A DNA stretch of 64,000 bases from Rehmannia glutinosa (GCA_016081115.2 JABTTQ020003468.1:434001-498000); one strand, 5' to 3'. Shown: positions 1 to 11,080, numbered from the stretch's first letter. A program made the numbers and translations. The notes: generated by a model from the letters alone, not told the origin.

Positions 1-278
1 TATTTAGAAATTATATGTTTGGAATAAGAGATATTTCTTAGTAGGGAGTAAATGTGTTTTCTTGATTCTTTTCAACTTTGTCTGAGTGCAAAGTGATCGG
101 CCCTAATTTATACTAAAACAACTCTCTAATCAATGACTAGCATTTATTTGATCTAATGACTACATTTCATTACTAGAATAATTTGACAAAGTAAATAATT
201 AATCCTCTAAAATTTTGTACAACTTTTCATCTTCAAACTAATAAATATCTCTTATTCCAAACATATAATTTCTAAATA
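1..278. repeat. MITE-like element with perfect 36-bp inverted repeats
   Basis: Bases 1-36 are the exact reverse complement of bases 243-278, so the segment folds into a long hairpin with a roughly 206-bp AT-rich loop. No coding capacity is seen. A perfect long terminal inverted repeat with a small spacer is typical of a non-autonomous DNA transposon. The left arm touches the window edge, so the true left end and any TSD cannot be seen and the superfamily is open. Confidence 0.7.
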
Positions 279-2430
279 ACCCAACAATAAATACATATTA
301 GAATTTTAAGTACGATTATTAGAAATGATTCGTATATATTCGAATAATGGGGATGTCGTTTCTTATTCCAGTTTTTTAATGTGTAATTTCTTGTTCGTTT
401 TTAAATATTTGTTGTAGTTTTTATTATTTAATCGGGTTTTGATCCAGTGATGTTTTATATTATAGTTATCCAAAAATTGTATTTTTATTTAATATTTAAA
501 AGAAAATTTAAAAAATGGGGGAACGCCATTTATAGAGGGGTGGGCGCCCTTCCTAATGGCGCCCCCAAGTGCAGGTGTCAGGTTTGGCAGGCGCCCCTTT
601 GACCGGCGCCTGCCACAGTTTTTTTTTAAAAAAAAAAGGTTAAGTGTGCAGTAGGCGCCCTTGGTAGTGGCGCCTGCTTAGTAGGCGCCCTTTCTAAGGG
701 CGCCCTTTCTAAGGGCCCCTTTACCTATTTTTTTAAAAAACTCCCAACCCTAACCCGGTCCCGGAGATGCTCTTATATAAATATATTTTTGCGGATTCCA
801 CTTTAAGTGAGATGGGCGGCTTACACCTCTTTTTTAGGACAAAATAGGAATCTTTCTCAACCTGATTATCATTTTGCTCGTCATTGTCTCTAAGATGTAT
901 CCAAGTTTCATTTGAATTTCCAAAGATAAATTAAGACAAATTAATGGGTCAAAGATTCTCTATGTGGCAAGATTTTCCCCCTTAAATGGGCCTACTTTTT
1001 GCATGAGAAGATACATTTTCATGTTCATGTATATATATGATTAAATTAAAGTTGCTGCCGTCATATCAATTAATGATTTTACCATCTGCTAATTGAGTTA
1101 ATTAAGGTCCCGCAGTTTCGGAATTTAAACGTGTAATCATTCAAAGTAATAGACAAAAAAGTTGTTGCACTCTTACTTAATTAGCTCAATTAAGGACAAA
1201 TTTCTCTGGAAAAAGTAGGACTTTTATGTGCATTTTACCAAGCATGCATGCCAAATTGACAAAATCGCCCGACAAAAAACATGATAAGGCTCCATAGTCT
1301 AAGGACTGGATCGATAGATGTTTTATGGTGGATATTTTGCAGCCGACATGTGATTATTTTTGGCTTGATTAAATGTATATATTTGTCCATCTTACCCTCT
1401 TTTTGGTCTCTACAAAAATAACATGTTATCCTCCTTTTAAAGACGAACGCACCTCTCCTATAATGAGGACATACAATTTTTATAATATTTATTAGTTATA
1501 TTTAAAAGTTGTACCTAACTTAGTTTAAGAAAATAAAGTTTGTCTCACTAATATTTTTTTATCTAACTTTTTTTCTGTTTATTATTTATTTTTAATTAAT
1601 AACAAAACAAAGTGTGCTCCAACTAACTATTTTTTATATAGGTTATAACCAGAGATGGACGCAGGAATTGGGGGAGGAGAGAAAAAAATATTATAATTTA
1701 TATTTATATATAATATATTAATCTATTAAATAATATATTATGATGATTTAATCGCAAAGTAAGGGGGCAGTGGCCTAGTTATAACTCTATTTTTTTGCAC
1801 TTCTATTACAAAAAAGTCAGGCTACTTGATCGATCCACTTACTTCTATTATGTTAATGTTAATCACTACTGTTGGAATTATGGTTCTTATTTATAGTGAT
1901 AATTATATGGCTCACGATCAAGTATACTTGAGATTTTTGGCTTATATGAGTTTTTCAAGTACTTCCATGTTGGGATTAGTTACGTAATAGAAAGTTTGAA
2001 ATTTCTTAATCTCCGATTCAATATTTTCTAAATGTACGAAAAAAAAAAATCCGGAAGCTCTTCTTTGTGGTGATAATACCAAAATATCAAGTTGGCTCAA
2101 TCGTCATTATGTTGATGCTTACGGGCCTCTTGAATCCTCTCTTTACCTATTTTTTTTTCTTTAATATCCATTCCTGCCTCCTCCCATAGTGCAAGAAATG
2201 GAAAGAAATTTTCTTTTATTGTTTTCTTTTACAAATTTTCTAACCAATAATTTTAACTCGTTGAGTTTAATAGGATTTTTGTGATTGTTTATCAGTTTAG
2301 TTTAGATTTTTATTTGTTTTTTCCTCTTTTCTTGTTCGGAAGGTGAGAGTTTATTAATTTAGATTTTTTCCTTTTGGTTTTAGGATATGTATCTTGGTTT
2401 TTCGACTTGATTATTGAAAATTTCAATTTC
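279..2430. other. AT-rich intergenic spacer, no gene seen
   Basis: I find no convincing reading frame, RNA gene or element boundary in this stretch apart from the GC-rich cluster at 520-715. Short homopolymer runs and the loose A/T composition look like old intergenic DNA. Confidence 0.5.
520..715. repeat. Cluster of GGCGCC-type motifs
   Basis: In an AT-rich setting this 200-bp block carries about nine GCGCC or GGCGC motifs in both orientations, split by a T-run followed by an A-run near 619-640. Similar GCGC-rich blocks occur at about 26,735-26,860 and 49,925-50,040, the latter just beyond the plant mobile domain sequence. I infer they are terminal or subterminal parts of one transposon family. 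No ends or TSD were found here. Confidence 0.4.
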
Positions 2431-2438
2431 CTTGTTGT

Positions 2439-3116
2439 CAGGGGCGAAGCTAGGACAACTGATAGGGGGGGCCAAGAGTAGGGGTGTCAATTTTGTCGTG
2501 TTTCGTGTTTCGTGTTCGCGGATCGTGTTCTGACACAGATATTATAGGTCTGACACGGACCTGAACACGACCCGTTTAATTATTTGTGTCAAGATACACG
2601 AGACAAACACGACCCGTTTATGACGCGGATAACCCGACACGACACGACACGAAAAACCTATATAATTTAAAGTTGATGAAAAAAAATTTGGAGAAAAAAT
2701 TAAAATTACAAATAAAAAATACATTAAATATTAAAAAAATATTAAATTCGTGTTAATTTTGTGTCTGATTATCGCATCGTGTCAGAAATTGAAGCCTCTA
2801 GCCAAGAGTAAAAAACAAAAGATGATATTTGTGTATATATACAAGATAATAAAGTTTATATATATTACATTTGTATCAAAAGAACATATTAATATTCATT
2901 AGTAAAATTGAAGGAATAGAAAATATAATTTTAAGATAAAATAAGACCCACATAATCTCCAATATAACTTACTAAAATTCAAAGAATAATTTTCATCTAA
3001 CAAAATTTTGAGGGGAGCCGAAATACTAAATAATAAAAATATAGGTACTAAAATGAAAAGAATGAAAAAGTTGGGGGGCCAGGGCCCCCCTGAGCCACCA
3101 TGTGGCTCCGCCCCTG
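2439..3116. mobile_element. hAT-type MITE (outer), carrying a nested MITE
   Basis: The element starts CAGGGGCGAAGCTA and ends with the inverse of CAGGGGCGGAGCCA. It is flanked by a perfect 8-bp duplication, CTTGTTGT, at 2431-2438 and 3117-3124. An 8-bp TSD with these ends is the hAT signature. It has no transposase. The elements at 17,548 and 20,781 have related ends, so this family is present at least three times in the window. A second hAT-like element (2479-2800) inserted into it later. Confidence 0.85.
2479..2800. mobile_element. hAT-type MITE (inner, nested)
   Basis: The terminal inverted repeats are TAGGGGTGTCAATTT and the inverse of TAGAGGCTTCAATTT. The flanking 8-bp duplication GCCAAGAG lies at 2471-2478 and 2801-2808. 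The interior has repeated CGTGTTTCGTG and ACACGACCCG motifs and no reading frame of interest. It lies wholly inside the element at 2439-3116, so it is the younger insertion. Related ends occur at 42,902 and 63,416. Confidence 0.85.
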
Positions 3117-4267
3117 CTTGTTGTAGAAAAATGTACATATTTGTATTAAGTTGTCTAATCGATAATTACCAATAATTTTAAATATAATCGACTTAGCGAT
3201 TTTTTTTAGTAAATAGAAATATATAAAAGAAAGGAAAAAGTCCTGATCACAAACCGATCAGGTAGCAAAGGAAAAATTTTTGATAAACTTCAGGAAAGGA
3301 AACAACAAAAATTACTTAAAAATGCAATTAAATGAAGGATGTCTATTTCTAGAAGATCTTCGAATGACATAATTAGTTATTTTTTAGCACATGCTCGAGT
3401 ATCTTCTTGATGGTCTAATGTAGCCTGTTGAATATCGGCCCATGATTCACGAGCCACAATTGTCATAGACTTCAGAGCTTCTGAAGAATCACATGAGCCA
3501 AAGACAAGCGGAGTGGTGGAGGGGTCACCTATCTTTGTCTTTAAAGCTTCTTCTTGTTCTTCGTCTTCTTGTTCCTCCTCTTCCGCCATATCTGACCACC
3601 GTTTTCGTGCAGTTGTCGTTGTCGCTTGGAAACTCTCCGACGGAGTAGCAGTGTTAAACTCGTAGTCATTAATAGGTATACTGCATGAGACTGTGTCCAT
3701 AGCTCGTTGCAAGCTCTCTTTACCTTTATCATCTAAACTTGTAGCCATAGCCATATTGTCCGAAGTTATCACTGAATTTTGTTGCAATGGTTGAAGAAGA
3801 ACCATCATTCGATCAGTATTTATTGTCCCTGCATGATTAATATCTCTCATGCAATCACCATTACCTTCTGTTATGACTTGATCCCTCCCCACGAGTTTGA
3901 ACTTGCTCTGAATTAATCCTGAACATGCAAATTAGATGTACTCCCTTTCGGAGAACGACCTGCTCGGCTTGTCCGCTTCTTGACTTGCACCCATTGTTCT
4001 GAATCCACAGCTTTACCCTTAGTGGTAGTAGCATGGTCTCGGACTGGAGCTCAGCCACGCACGGGACTATAGCCTAGTTTAGCACCATCCACAGTTTTGG
4101 ATTCTGCATTATGCTTCAATGGTTGATTGTTCGCTTGCCTGCAATTAGCGTCCGAATGTCCAACAATTCGACAATGAGAGCAGAACTCTGGCAAATTTTC
4201 GTAACTGAGCGACATGAACGAACAATGGCCTATTCTTTCTACCATAATAAATTCTTGCAATGGAGAA

Positions 4268-5804
4268 TTAAAATATTTTGTAGAACTTTTTACATAAGGT
4301 ACATATGTAACACATGTTTGTAACACTTTTTACATTACAATATTTATGTAACACTTTTGTAGCACTTTATCAATATGTAACACTTATATGTAACACTTTT
4401 ATATAAGTAACACTTTTAAGTATCACTTTTTTTGTTATTTATTTTGTAACGCAAATAGGTAACATTTTATCAATATGTAACGCTTATATGTAACACTTTT
4501 ATATAAGTAACACTTTTTAAGTATCACTTTGTTTTTGTTATTTCTTTTGTAACGCAAATATGTATCACTTTATTTAAGAAGCACTCTTGGCAACACTATA
4601 TTTTATTGATTGTAACACTTTTTAAGTTATATTTTAGTAACACAAAATTATATAACTATCATTAAATCATGTCAAAGATTTATTTAATTAATTGATGTCA
4701 CCAAACCTAAAATTGTAGACATCATGTACTCTGTTTTTTTAACTGGATTTTTGTTTTACTTTTACAATGTATTTTAGTTTTGTTTTTTTTTTAAGGAGGC
4801 AATTAGTTCCGTCTTAATACCGATGGAAAATGCGCATGTATATAATTTATTATTATTATTTATTTATTTTTAAATTTTTACTAACTGAGACCAATTTCAT
4901 CGTTAAACCTTTTTTTTTTTTTTTTTATTTTTTTAAAAAATTTACCAATGAAAATTGATGTTATCGGTAATTACTTAGGAATTTTTTCCGTCGGTAAATT
5001 ATTTTTTTCGTTGTTTTCTTTATTATTTAATTTTTTTACTGTTAAAAGTTTTTTATCTGTCGGTAAATTAATTTTATATTTTTATATTTTTTTATTTTTA
5101 CCCAATGAATATTTATCAGTCCGTAAATTTATTTTATATATTTTTGATAATTTTAATTTGTTGTGTTCTTTAATATATAATATAATATGATTTTCAAACT
5201 ATATACTATACAATATAAAATTTGATATATACATTGTATAATATAATTTAATATATATATTATAAAATATAATCTTAATTATATAAAATATATTATATAT
5301 ACATGTAATATATATATATATATATATATCGGTGTGTGTGTATGTGTATATATAAAACAAAGCAAAAGTTGTAATAAGAATCAACTTAGCTTAGTGGCAA
5401 ATTGCCACTTCCATACATAACAGGTCATGGGTTCAAATCTACTTGGTGACAAAAAATATTATTTCTACGAAGTCCTACAAAAAAAGTGTTACATAAGATT
5501 TATCTGTAACACTTTAGAAATATTTTTTTTTAAGTGTTACAAATATAAAAAGTGTTACAAATAAGTGTTTCCTAAGATTCATATGTAACACTTTAGAAAT
5601 ATTACTTCAAAGTGTTACCAATAGAAAACTTAATGTAACACTTAGAAAAAGTGTTACTAAAAGTTAATAAAAGTGATACTTTAGACTATAGGTAGCACAG
5701 GCAAATACATCGCCATAAAAGTGCTACCTATTGTCTATAGTAACAATTTATGGACATTAAGTAACATTTTTTTAGTGTTATCTAATGTCATTTATGTTGT
5801 AGTG
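4268..5804. mobile_element. CACTA-like element with opposed TGTAACACTTTT arrays
   Basis: The element interrupts the LINE ORF1. Its right end reads TTTATGTTGTAGTG, the inverse of a CACTACAA-type CACTA terminus. The left end does not show this terminus and seems diverged or truncated, so position 4268 is approximate. The left arm (about 4310-4670) holds many GTAACACTTTT units and the right arm (about 5480-5780) holds the same unit inverted, AAAAGTGTTAC, making a large fold-back. The middle is AT-rich, with TA runs near 5285-5330 and a SINE-like segment at 5387. No transposase was seen. Confidence 0.6.
5387..5440 (+). repeat. tRNA-like Pol III A/B boxes, possible SINE head
   Basis: TAGCTTAGTGG (5387-5397) fits the Pol III A-box consensus exactly, and GGTTCAAATCT (5430-5440) is close to the B-box, 32 bases downstream. 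This spacing is that of tRNA genes and tRNA-derived SINEs. The flanking bases do not fold into an acceptor stem that I can see and no TSD is evident, so I prefer a SINE remnant inside the CACTA-like element to a tRNA gene. Confidence 0.35.
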
Positions 5805-7006
5805 AATCCAATTCCATAAGAACTCTTACGAAATATCCCACTTCTCCCATAGCGGAATGACCGTCTATCTGCATGAGCGTGTCAATAGCACTTGCGAGCT
5901 TCATAATTAATGCAGGATGCTAATATTCCATACTCAACTCGTATATACAAACTCATACATGAGGTTTGACGAATTTATGCGGTAATTACTGAGACGAATT
6001 GAGCCCAATTTTAGATTCCAGATAGGCCTCCCAAATACTTTGTGTCTGTCATTCACGTTCGAGAATTGTATGTTGTAATAACCCTTTCCCAGGGGTATAA
6101 GGCGACATGAACCATCAATATGCCAAACCTCCAAAAAGTCTTCGTTTAAGATCCTCTAAACCTAAAGGTTTGGATCCTTTATGTAATACTAATCTACCAA
6201 TCAATGTGTTCCGTAATTCTACCACCCGTTGTTGGTAAATTTCATCATCCATAGTGACCGAAAAATACTCCTCCCTTTTCACAGGTTTCGAAATCTCCTC
6301 TGGGGATAGCATTTGAGCGAAAGTTTGAGTGATAGTCCCATGCACGTTACTTGTGTATATGGGATTAGAGTTTAAACTAGGGTTTTGAACAAAACCTTCC
6401 TCCAACCTAGGCGCATGGGTACGACTAGAGCCCCCTAAAACTGGATCAAAATTATTGATTGGGATGCGTGAAGTCAAGAAATAATTACCTGTTTCATCTG
6501 AAAGTTTATGATCTGCGATTTCGTGAAATTCTGGGTTAGCCGCTGCGTGATGTATGCGCGATGCATTTTTGGGTCTTGATGCAGATTTTATCGATTGTTT
6601 ATCACCAATACCTGACTTGGTGATCTCAGAAAATAGTAAAGAATCGAAACCATAAATAACAGACTAGTAATTGGATTGAAGACGATGATTATGTTCGAAA
6701 ATTGTCATTCTCGAGTGAGAATTCTCGAAAACCCTTGCGGCTAGGGTTTCGAGAATACCCGCCGCTACATAAGGGTCTACTCAGTTTTTTTTAGCAGTCC
6801 TTCCAATAATTTTATAATCGACTTAGCGATTGTTTTTCCGAATTTTTTGCTTGATCGATTGTTTTTCGAATTTTCGGCCTGATCAAATGTATTAGTCCAT
6901 CTCCTAAGATTAAGCATTTGTTTGACTAAACTTATAAAGTTTTCACTCTCAATAAATATTTCAAGTCGTTTAACTTTTGATGTTTTAACAATTAAATTTA
7001 TCATTA

Positions 7007-7988
7007 CATTACAAGAAAATAAGAAAATTCCAACGGGGAAAAATATGTTGGAATTTGTCCAGTCTTGTTGGAATTATCAATTCCAACGGAAATTCCAACA
7101 TATAATGAATCGTTGGTAAAATGGCCGTTTAGAATAGTGAAATTCCAATGGAAAAATATTCCAACGGAATTTCCAACGTTATTTATCCATTCGAAAATAT
7201 AACTGTTGGGAAGAACTCCAACATTTTTTCCAACAATAATTCCAACATTGGAATATATTTAATCGTTGGACAAAAAATCCAACAGTATTCCAACGAAATT
7301 ATACTATTGGAATTTTGCCCAATGGTATATATCCGTTGGAATATTCAGTCAATTTATCTCATTATCTAATATATTTAACTTCTGAGTAGGTCACTCATCA
7401 TAAATTTGTCTCAAGTCAAGCACATTTAACCATGTAGTTTCAATATGATTGACTCCAGAAGAGAAGATATATTTTATTCATATGGATTATACTATCAAAT
7501 CATTTAACCCCTATTGAAATTTTCTACTGGTATTGAAATTTCCAATGGAATTTTTCAACAACATATTGTACCATTGGAATTTCCGTTGGAATTTAAAAAA
7601 CCCAACATAAATTCCAATGATTAATTCTAACATTTGGTTTACTGTTGGAATTTTTGTTGGAATTTTCCTATTGTATGTTTTAGCGATGGAATTTCTGTTG
7701 GAATTTTTAAAATTTCAATAGTATATCCAATGGTTTATTATTACTATTGGAATCACTGTTGGAATTTTCCAATAGTTAGTTGTGATGTTGGAATTTTCGT
7801 TGAAATTTTAAATTCCAACATGGATTCTAATATTTTATACCAACGGTTTTGTTTACCGTCGGAATTTTCATTGGAATTTTCCAACGGTATAATGTAGCAT
7901 TGGAATTTCCGTTGGAATTTTAAAAATTTCAACACTTTTCTATTTCGTTTGAATTATTTTGTTGGAATTTAATTATTTTCTTGTAGTG
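7007..7988. mobile_element. CACTA-type non-autonomous element
   Basis: The left end CATTACAAGAAAAT and right end ATTTTCTTGTAGTG are inverted repeats of the CACTACAAGAAAAT type with one change. Each is flanked by the 3-bp duplication TTA (7004-7006 and 7989-7991), as CACTA elements make. The interior is dominated by degenerate repeats built on TTCCAACGGAAATTCCAAC in both orientations, which are probably subterminal transposase-binding repeats. Long open frames inside, such as 7634-7897, are by-products of that repeat and are not genes. Confidence 0.8.
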
Positions 7989-8143
7989 TTACTAACAAAT
8001 TTGATGGGGCAATATTCTTTTATTTACTTCCACGTGAACAAGCTGCTCAAGTAGAGTCAGATATAAAAATGAGACAGAGCAACAAAATATTTCTTAGCTT
8101 CCCGTTTGCTTCCAAGAATCGCAGCAGGGAAGGTGGGGGCTTA

Positions 8144-8646
8144 TGTTGGGGATAAATTCGATTTTTTCTTATTTTATTATTTACATATTCATTTAATTCA
8201 ATTTTTTTAATTATTAACTATCATCGGGTCAAAATTATCATTAACCAGCCATTAGGCTATAATAGCCTAAGCGGCCCATCATTTACATTGTGCCCATGAG
8301 GTCCATCATCCTAAATATAAAAAGGTTCATCATTAATCATTTGTAACTATTCTCAAGTAAAATCTCTTAATTATTGTCCCTTTGCTCTGGATTAATTCTC
8401 CTACACGTGATGACTTAGCGTAGGAGGGGCCTCCGTGAGACAACTCCAAGGACCTCCTAGCCTTGTTAATTTGTTATGTATGTTGTAAATTAGTTCTCAC
8501 TCAAAGATTTCTTTAGCTTTGGAGGATCGGCTCATGGACAAGCCCAGTCCTTGGGTAAGCTTAGCTCACCGATTTCCTCAATTCCTGGGCAGAGAAGTGG
8601 AATTTGGACTGTCAGACTCAACTACCTTAACTTGAAGTGATCGGCA
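8144..8646 (+). mobile_element. Solo LTR (Gypsy-like family), tentative ends
   Basis: This segment starts TGTTGGGGATAAATTCGA and shares ordered blocks with 20,383-20,984. They are the start, an AT-rich part, a GGCCCA-rich part, a ...ATATAAAAAGGTTCAT promoter-like block, TTTGCTCTGGAT, CTCCTACACGTGATGA and a final GTGATCGGCA. The same order of blocks at two loci and the TG...CA ends indicate an LTR. No internal retrotransposon genes adjoin it. I could not find a matching 5-bp TSD, so the right end is uncertain. Confidence 0.5.
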
Positions 8647-9863
8647 TTTTCTTGCATTGTCATCATTATTATGTTCCATCTTTTTATTTTATACTAGCAC
8701 TTCAACTACTTATTTTTAAAATAAAATCCGAACATTTTAGAAACTCTAAATATATTTCATATAATGGGAAAACTAGTAAAATCTTTTGTATAAACTAAAC
8801 CAAATACCCTCTATTTAGGTGGGAAGTGTTGAATTAGGTGTAGGTCTTTCTATTTTTATGCATGGAAATCTGGGAAATCAGACGGCTTGCCTTATTTATC
8901 AAGTCACATAATATTATTAAAAAAATATTATTAGTGATAAAATGTAAAAACATAATTCTCTCATTTTTATGGTTGTGTCATTGTGTCTTGATTCTTGAAG
9001 AGAATTAAATCATTATTTCAATGATGAGAATATAGGGATATGAGTCTCTGGTCAACTATAAACTAATTTTATTATGAAAGAGACAGGCATCCTCTTATGT
9101 AATGTGGTAATTCGTATGTTGACATATTTAATTTGATAATTTTCAATGTTGTAAACCACAGCTTACTTCTGCAGTATATGAGATTCGGACTAATTGAGAA
9201 CCATTTGTGGCGCGATTGAATGTGAGGAATATTCTATTTTCGGTGGAGAATTTTTTTTTGACAAAAATATGAAAATTTTCAGAAAATATATTTTTTTTCT
9301 ATTCTCACTTTTTCTCATTTTTTTCTCTCGTCAATCACATCTACACATTATTACACATTCTCCCAAAAAATTTACTATTCACTCACTCACATTTCTAACT
9401 ATCAATTAAATTCAATCATTATTTTATTATTTTTAAATTAAATCAACTTCCCTTATTATTCAAAATTATTTCTATTAATTAGCTTTTGAAAATTCAAAAT
9501 TGAAGATCCAAAATGGCTGAAATATAGCTGCTATGTCGAATTTTCTGTCAGGCATTATCCAACTTAAATAAAAATTTCATTTCAAAGTACTCACATGATA
9601 ATAATACATCTTTGGAAGATCCAGAAGTTTGGGGTGGTAAAAAACATGCAAGTTCATGTTCAAATTCCAATGTTCAATAATTGCCAAACCACACCCCATA
9701 AAATCAATCACCCATGACCCATCCCAAAAAAAAAAAAAAAAAAAAAACCAAATGACCCGAGAAAGATCTTTAAAAACACTTGAAATTGTAGATCAAAAAA
9801 TTTAAGAAGGTAAAAAAAAAAACAAGAACCACAATTTCCAGGGTTAAAAATTAAAAAGTCAAT
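8647..9863. other. AT-rich spacer, including the FAF-like gene's 3' flank
   Basis: I see no gene or element boundary here. Two long A-runs (about 9727-9747 and 9813-9822) lie just beyond the stop codon of the minus-strand FAF-like gene and probably fall in or near its 3' untranslated region. Confidence 0.45.
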
Positions 9864-10802
9864 TTAGGAAGTGGCCACCCAAAGAGCAGGCTTCCAATTA
9901 CTGCACAGTCCTTTATTACCATGCCCACCTTCTTTGCATCTACTCCGCCATTGAAATTTCTCAATACCCATTTCCAAATTAATTTCACCATCAATTAATT
10001 CTTCTTTTTCCGATTCAATTTCATGATTTCTGGGTTCCTCAATTTCCTCTTCCACGTTCATTTCTCCGCCCCATTCACCTCCATTTTCGTCTTCTAATTC
10101 TTCTAATTCCTCTGTTTCTTCTTCTTCTCCGTCGCCGCCGGCGGCGGAGGTGGTTGCCTCCGCCGCGTCGGAGTTAGTCAAGAAACACAGCCTCAGTCTT
10201 CCGTCACTCCTCTCCGCCTGCAGATACGAGTTCCTGAACGGCGCCTCCACGGCCTCAATGATGAGCCGCCCGCCTTCCCTGTGGCGGCGCACTTGCAGAG
10301 AACTCGTCAGCGGCGGCGGGAAATTCTTGGTTTCCCGGCAAGAATTGTGAGGAGGGTATTTAGGTAAATTCGTCTTTTCAACTACTGTTTTGTGGGACAT
10401 CGAATATTCGGTGGAATCTGAATTGGGACTGAATGGTGGGGAGGATGAGAAAATGCTGTCATCGGTGATTATGTCAGAGCCCGTTTCGCTTCCTAAATTT
10501 TCAGTGCACAATTCAAGTGATTTTGGGCTCAATCTTGAAAATGATGATTTCGAGTAATAACTCTCTTTATAATAATCCCCTGATTTATCTTTAGGGATTG
10601 TTTGGAGAAAACCCCAGTTTCCAAATTCAAGATTTGATTTAACATCAGATGGAGATTGATCATCGGTGATTCTTTGCTTTTTGCAGAAATCCAAGGCTTG
10701 CGGCGGCGCCGCCGCCAGTTTGAGCTTTAGGGTGGTGGTTGTTTCTGTGAGTTGGGACTCAAAACAAGAGGACACGAGATTTTGGCAAACTATAGTTGAC
10801 AT
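9864..10802 (-). CDS. FANTASTIC FOUR-like protein (FAF domain)
   Basis: This is an intact, intronless gene for about 312 residues, counting from the ATG at 10802 (protein start MSTIVCQNLVSSC). The frame is open for 13 more residues upstream, but FAF proteins typically begin near a VCQ-containing segment, so I chose the inner start. The FAF domain lies at about residues 159-208: FPPPLTSSLQVRRHREGGRL followed by QAERSDGRLRLCFL. Upstream is the LGSETGSD segment (about residues 103-110), also typical of the family. After the domain comes a strongly acidic stretch (about 224-260) and a tail ending KPALWVATS. In Arabidopsis, FAF proteins limit shoot meristem size through the WUSCHEL/CLAVATA3 circuit; a similar role here is inference. 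The FAF domain is short and I cannot tell FAF from FAF-like paralogues. Confidence 0.85.
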   Translation of the reverse strand: MSTIVCQNLVSSCFESQLTETTTTLKLKLAAAPPQALDFCKKQRITDDQSPSDVKSNLEFGNWGFLQTIPKDKSGDYYKESYYSKSSFSRLSPKSLELCTENLGSETGSDIITDDSIFSSSPPFSPNSDSTEYSMSHKTVVEKTNLPKYPPHNSCRETKNFPPPLTSSLQVRRHREGGRLIIEAVEAPFRNSYLQAERSDGRLRLCFLTNSDAAEATTSAAGGDGEEEETEELEELEDENGGEWGGEMNVEEEIEEPRNHEIESEKEELIDGEINLEMGIEKFQWRSRCKEGGHGNKGLCSNWKPALWVATS

Positions 10803-11060
10803 GGTGAAGAATAAAATATATGGGTTTCTATAATTGAACAAGAAAAATTAAACTAGGATGAATAAATTCTTTTTTTTTTTTTTTTGGTTTCTTGAATTTT
10901 AGTGAAAAGGAGAGGGGAGAAGAAGAGAGAGGGCTGAACGAAGGATAAGTGAGGGGATGGAGGTGAATTTGTAGTGTCCAAAAAGGTGGTGTGGAGATCT
11001 TGTGTGTGTGGGTGTGCGTGTCTCTGTGTGCGCGGAAAAGACTTTGCTTTTCGCACCACT

Positions 11061-11080
11061 TGAATTATACAAATATTTAT
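11061..11080 (-). promoter_or_regulatory. Candidate TATA box for the FAF-like gene
   Basis: On the minus strand an ATAAATA sequence (11074-11080) lies about 270 bases upstream of the chosen start codon. It is followed by a CT-rich leader (about 10,900-11,000 on the plus strand reads as GA-rich), as is common in plant 5' untranslated regions. This is a composition-based call only. Confidence 0.3.

Larger units (their letters stand above)
3377..6664 (-). pseudogene. LINE ORF1 (DUF4283 plus CCHC zinc knuckle), split and frameshifted
   Basis: ORF1 proteins of plant L1 LINEs bind the element RNA and have an N-terminal DUF4283 domain followed by a CCHC knuckle. The first half (about 5805-6664) shows the DUF4283 pattern, including IGRLVLHKGSKP, a following W and LGKGYYNI. 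It then runs into VGYFVRVLMELD, where the inserted element breaks it. The frame resumes at about 4265 with SPLQEFIMVERIGHC and a knuckle CSHCRIVGHSDANC (C-X2-C-X4-H-X4-C) near 4180. The last part (3377-3892) is in another frame, is acidic and ends in a stop. No start codon is visible in the upstream open frame. Family assignment is strong. The gene is dead because of the insertion and at least one frameshift. Confidence 0.75.
3201..6802 (-). mobile_element. L1-type LINE copy with 5' UTR and ORF1 but no ORF2
   Basis: On the minus strand the order is a 5' untranslated region (about 6,670-6,800, with a CCCTAGCC-type motif), an ORF1 and then a 3' end at about 3,201 marked by a T-run on the plus strand, which is the poly(A) tail. 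Direct repeats of about 28-32 bp flank it at 3169-3200 and 6803-6830; they differ by a 4-bp indel and share AATCGACTTAGCGAT. A long TSD plus poly(A) shows integration by target-primed reverse transcription. No reverse transcriptase is present, so this copy could only have moved with enzymes supplied by another LINE. A CACTA-like element (about 4268-5804) later split ORF1. Confidence 0.75.

Noticed and set aside
5387..5440. Possible tRNA gene (A-box and B-box at correct spacing)
   Set aside because: I could not find acceptor-stem pairing or a sensible anticodon arm, and it lies within an AT-rich transposon; a SINE head is more likely.
7634..7897. Trp/Phe-rich open frame of 87 residues
   Set aside because: It is a translation of the TTCCAACGGAATTT-type repeats of the CACTA element at 7007-7988.
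10150..10350. Plus-strand open frame inside the FAF-like gene
   Set aside because: It is the antisense shadow of the minus-strand FAF domain region and has no independent support.
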